Assembly: GCA_035524755.1 (NCBI GenBank)
Contig: DATKOD010000005.1
Location: 1 to 13,457, forward strand
Length of the DNA: 13,457 nucleotides
Source: JAGOPO01 sp035524755
Lineage (GTDB): Bacteria; Patescibacteriota; Minisyncoccia; 2-02-FULL-40-12; GWA2-44-9
Reading direction: 5' to 3'
Shown here: piece after piece, positions 11,288 through 13,457 of the stretch
Layout of the letters: every line of letters begins with the position of its first letter
How positions within the stretch are numbered: the stretch's first letter is position 1
Notes under the pieces: model-generated
What the model was told of the DNA's origin: nothing
Databases searched by the model: none
Seen by the model: the letters and a program-made list of their open reading frames with translations, nothing else
Program-made: the position numbers and the translations under genes

Positions 11288-12565
11288 ATGACACCGGGCC
11301 CGAAAGACCCCATCAATAAGTTGGCACAACTGATGCGCACCCCGCCGGCGGTGCTCCTGGACCTGGAGCGCAAGATGGACGAACTGACGGGCCAGGAGGG
11401 CGTGATGGAAGACATCGTCCGTGCCAACGACATCGTCGTTGAGCAGACCATGGCAGGTCTGGGGCTGACGCACATCGACGGACCGGAGACCGTGCGCGCG
11501 GCGCTGATCCAGCGCCTGGAGCACCTGGACGTCGAGCTCTACACGATGCTGGGAAAACCGGACCTGGCCGTGGGTCCCGCGGCGTGCCGTCAGCTGTGCG
11601 ATACGGTGCTGCGGGTCTACACGCCGCCCAAGGGAATGTTCATGAAGCGTGACCATGCGGCGGCGCTGTTGGAGAAATACCCGCCGCACAACCTCCTGGA
11701 ACACTTCGGGTATTCCAATGTGCGCGAACTGTTGGAGCGGGAGGGATTCGCGCCGGTCATGGCCGCGTTGCGGTTCACGCAGACCGAAGAATGGATGCAC
11801 GAGTTCTTCGAAGTGGGATACCAGTCGCTGACGCCGGACGATTTCGAGGAGCGCGACGTCGAGCTCGTCATCCTGGAGTCCAAGTGGTTCGCCGTTGCGG
11901 AGAAATTCCTCAAGAAGAAATACCACAACGTGTCGCACCTCAAGGAGTACGGCATCATCTTCGTCATCCCCATCAAGCTCGACACGCCGGGCGAGACGCT
12001 CCGGCTGTTCACGCTCCTGCTCCACTATCTGCACGAAGTGCCGTTCTACGCGAACCTCTTCCGCCGCTACATGGGAGCTGCGGATTTCTCCGGCATCTTC
12101 CGGTCGCTGTTGCGCGGCGACGTCACGACGACGCCGTTGCCGGACCACGGGAAGATCACCTGGCGCGTCGTCCAGCGGTACCTGGCGAAAGACAACATCG
12201 ACGACTTCCGTCTGTTCGAGCCGCACATCAATCCCGAAGCGGACCACTGGTGGCGTGCGGAAGAGGACCTGGGCCGGCTGTCGCGCATCCTGGGGCACGA
12301 GCCCGGCGAACTCGATCTCGGGTGGTGGACCGGCCTGGACAGCGTCGGTGAACTGTTCGACATTCCGGCGATGGGTACGAGCGAGCTGGTCAGCTTCGAC
12401 CTCATCGACCTGTTGATGTCCACCGTGGAGCGCGACCGGGTCAAGTACCTGTACCACCAGCAGGAGGCGCTCTGGAACAAGGTCTTCGTCGAATACATGG
12501 GTCGCGAGCGGCTCGAAGAACTCCTGAACGAACATATCATCGACGGATTCATCACGCTCACATGA
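11288..12565 (+). CDS. Conserved-looking unknown protein coupled to the aldolase gene
   Basis: A 425-residue soluble, mostly helical protein without signal peptide or membrane segments. Notable conserved-looking segments are KDPINKLAQLMRTPPAVLLDLE near the N-terminus, YPPHNLLEHFGYSNVRELLERE and ALRFTQTEEWMHEFFEVGYQSLTPDDFEERDVELV in the middle, KKYHNVSHLKEYGIIFVIPIK and LLLHYLHEVPFYANLFRRY in the second half, and a last helix RLEELLNEHIID. The His/Asp/Glu-rich patches could bind metal, but no known motif is met. I do not recognise the family by name; the style suggests a Patescibacteria-specific family. The start is set by a -10 box seven bases upstream. The stop overlaps the aldolase start (ATGA), implying tight co-expression and perhaps a link to sugar-phosphate metabolism. 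Confidence 0.82.
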   Translation: MTPGPKDPINKLAQLMRTPPAVLLDLERKMDELTGQEGVMEDIVRANDIVVEQTMAGLGLTHIDGPETVRAALIQRLEHLDVELYTMLGKPDLAVGPAACRQLCDTVLRVYTPPKGMFMKRDHAAALLEKYPPHNLLEHFGYSNVRELLEREGFAPVMAALRFTQTEEWMHEFFEVGYQSLTPDDFEERDVELVILESKWFAVAEKFLKKKYHNVSHLKEYGIIFVIPIKLDTPGETLRLFTLLLHYLHEVPFYANLFRRYMGAADFSGIFRSLLRGDVTTTPLPDHGKITWRVVQRYLAKDNIDDFRLFEPHINPEADHWWRAEEDLGRLSRILGHEPGELDLGWWTGLDSVGELFDIPAMGTSELVSFDLIDLLMSTVERDRVKYLYHQQEALWNKVFVEYMGRERLEELLNEHIIDGFITLT

Positions 12566-13419
12566 CATCGCTCGCTGACTACTTCGCGGATGCACGGGAA
12601 AACAAGTGGGCCATCGGGCACTTCAACTTCTCCACGGCCGACGTCCTGCGCGCCATCGTCGAAGGGGCGAAATCCGCCGGGGCGCCGTGCGTCATGGTGG
12701 GCACGTCGGAAGGAGAATCGTCGTTCCTCGGACTGCCGGAAGCCGTCGCGCTGGTGCACGCAGTGCGCGAAGCATCGGGGTTTCCCGTGTTCCTCAACGC
12801 CGATCACTTCCGCAGTTTCGCGGCGTGCAAAGCCGCGGTGGACGCGGGCTATGACACCATCCTGTTCGACGGCGCCGGCCAGCCGTACGAGGTCAACGTC
12901 ATCGAAACGCGCCGCGTCTGGGAGTACGCGCAGGCCGCGCGCGGACCGATGATGGTGGAAGGGGAGCTCGGGTACCTCAAAGGTTCATCGGAAGTGCAGA
13001 AGGAAGTGCGCATCAGCGCGCGCGACTACACCAAGCCGGCGCAGGCGGCGGATTTCGTGTCGCGCACCGGCGTGGAGCGCCTGGCCATCGTGTTCGGCAA
13101 CATCCACGGCATCGTCACGGAGCAGAAGGAATCACTGGACATCGGACACCTGATGCACGTGGCGACCGCGGTGCCCGGGGCATACCTGGTCCTCCATGGC
13201 GCGTCGGGGTTGCCTGACCTGCAGGTGCGTGCGGCCATCGCGGCGGGCATCACGAACGTTCATTTCAATACGGAACTGCGCGTGGCGTACCAGAAGGGCA
13301 TCAAACAACAGCTCGCCGCGGATCCCGGGCAGACCACGCCGGCCAAGTACCTCGCCCCCGCCGCCGACAAGGTCCGCGCTCTCGTGGAGCAAAAGGTCCG
13401 CCTCTTCATGGGCCGATAG
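12562..13419 (+). CDS. Class II ketose-bisphosphate aldolase (fructose-bisphosphate aldolase family)
   Basis: This 285-residue zinc-dependent cytosolic aldolase cleaves or forms ketose bisphosphates such as fructose 1,6-bisphosphate. The opening IGHFNFSTADVLRAIVEGAK matches G.FN......aiieaA. Catalytic D81 and zinc ligand H82 lie in LNADHF, where many members have DHG or DHC. EGELGYLKG follows at 133-141. The other zinc ligands are H182 in FGNIHG and H212 in VLHGASGLPD, and the phosphate-binding end is VHFNTELR. All catalytic metal positions are present. FbaA, GatY and KbaY share this fold, and substrate specificity cannot be fixed, but a glycolytic role is the simplest. The ATG overlaps the previous stop codon by four bases, with no SD, so translation is coupled. 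No terminator is seen in the 38 bases that remain. Confidence 0.92.
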   Translation: MTSLADYFADARENKWAIGHFNFSTADVLRAIVEGAKSAGAPCVMVGTSEGESSFLGLPEAVALVHAVREASGFPVFLNADHFRSFAACKAAVDAGYDTILFDGAGQPYEVNVIETRRVWEYAQAARGPMMVEGELGYLKGSSEVQKEVRISARDYTKPAQAADFVSRTGVERLAIVFGNIHGIVTEQKESLDIGHLMHVATAVPGAYLVLHGASGLPDLQVRAAIAAGITNVHFNTELRVAYQKGIKQQLAADPGQTTPAKYLAPAADKVRALVEQKVRLFMGR

Positions 13420-13457
13420 TTGTCCACCCTTGTAGCAACCTCTCGTGGTGTTACAGT

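Noticed and set aside
11246..12595. Long open frame of 449 codons on the minus strand
   Set aside because: It is antisense to the 425-residue gene across its whole length. Its translation is rich in Arg, Val, Gln and His with no fold-like pattern, and the plus-strand gene has a promoter and coupling to the aldolase. GC-rich codon use often opens this frame.
13420..13457. Possible hairpin after the aldolase gene
   Set aside because: Imperfect pairing (TGTAGCAAC against GTGTTACA), and the window ends before any T-tract could be seen.

Overview
The window most likely comes from a GC-rich (about 60% G+C) member of the candidate phyla radiation (Patescibacteria). This rests on a DUF5652-type two-helix membrane protein, a Glu-type RpiB, a short secreted proteome, very tight gene packing, and promoters whose -10 box lies about 6 nt from the start codon. 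The lineage within Patescibacteria cannot be fixed from sequence alone. Two exported proteins (a LolA-fold-like protein and a Ser/Pro/Thr-linker lipoprotein) look more like proteins of larger free-living bacteria, so gene transfer or a different lineage is not excluded.

Layout. 1-1021 (+): the 3' part of a corrinoid adenosyltransferase gene, an overlapping small conserved hypothetical gene, and a DUF5652 membrane protein gene. 1048-1737 (-): an exported LolA-like protein, sharing a convergent terminator with the DUF5652 gene. 1780-2668 (+): a glutaredoxin and superoxide dismutase pair. 2724-3155 (+): a small putative lipoprotein whose Shine-Dalgarno (SD) sequence lies in a perfect palindrome. 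3188-4978 (-): a protein O-mannosyltransferase (PMT) followed by two tandem paralogous small proteins. 5009-5635 (+): an exported HExxH metallopeptidase, then 5671-6594 (+) a thioredoxin-reductase-like flavoprotein. 6643-7881 (-): a lipoprotein and a PspC-domain membrane protein. 7940-11112 (+): rpiB, an AT-richer unknown gene, rpe and a PfkB sugar kinase. 11112-11214 (-): a probable small structured RNA. 11288-13419 (+): an unknown 425-residue protein translationally coupled to a class II ketose-bisphosphate aldolase.

How the genes fit together. Glutaredoxin, SOD and the thioredoxin-reductase-like protein form a redox and oxidative-stress set. RpiB, Rpe, PfkB and the class II aldolase form a sugar-phosphate set (non-oxidative pentose phosphate and lower glycolysis), as expected for a cell without an oxidative pentose phosphate branch. 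The mannosyltransferase, lipoproteins, peptidase and PspC protein belong to the envelope.

The main unusual signals are as follows. (1) Most cytosolic enzymes appear leaderless or lack an SD, while nearly all exported or membrane proteins have a clear SD. (2) A near-consensus minus-strand promoter drives a roughly 100-nt C-rich RNA that ends in a strong terminator. (3) Two small paralogs carry duplicated stop/SD junctions behind the mannosyltransferase gene. (4) Two palindromes overlap predicted transcription starts. (5) Several enzymes carry cofactor-site or active-site substitutions. No rRNA, tRNA, CRISPR array, IS element or replication origin was seen. There is no gene-free stretch over 300 bases; the longest gap (11113-11287) holds the RNA gene and two promoters.
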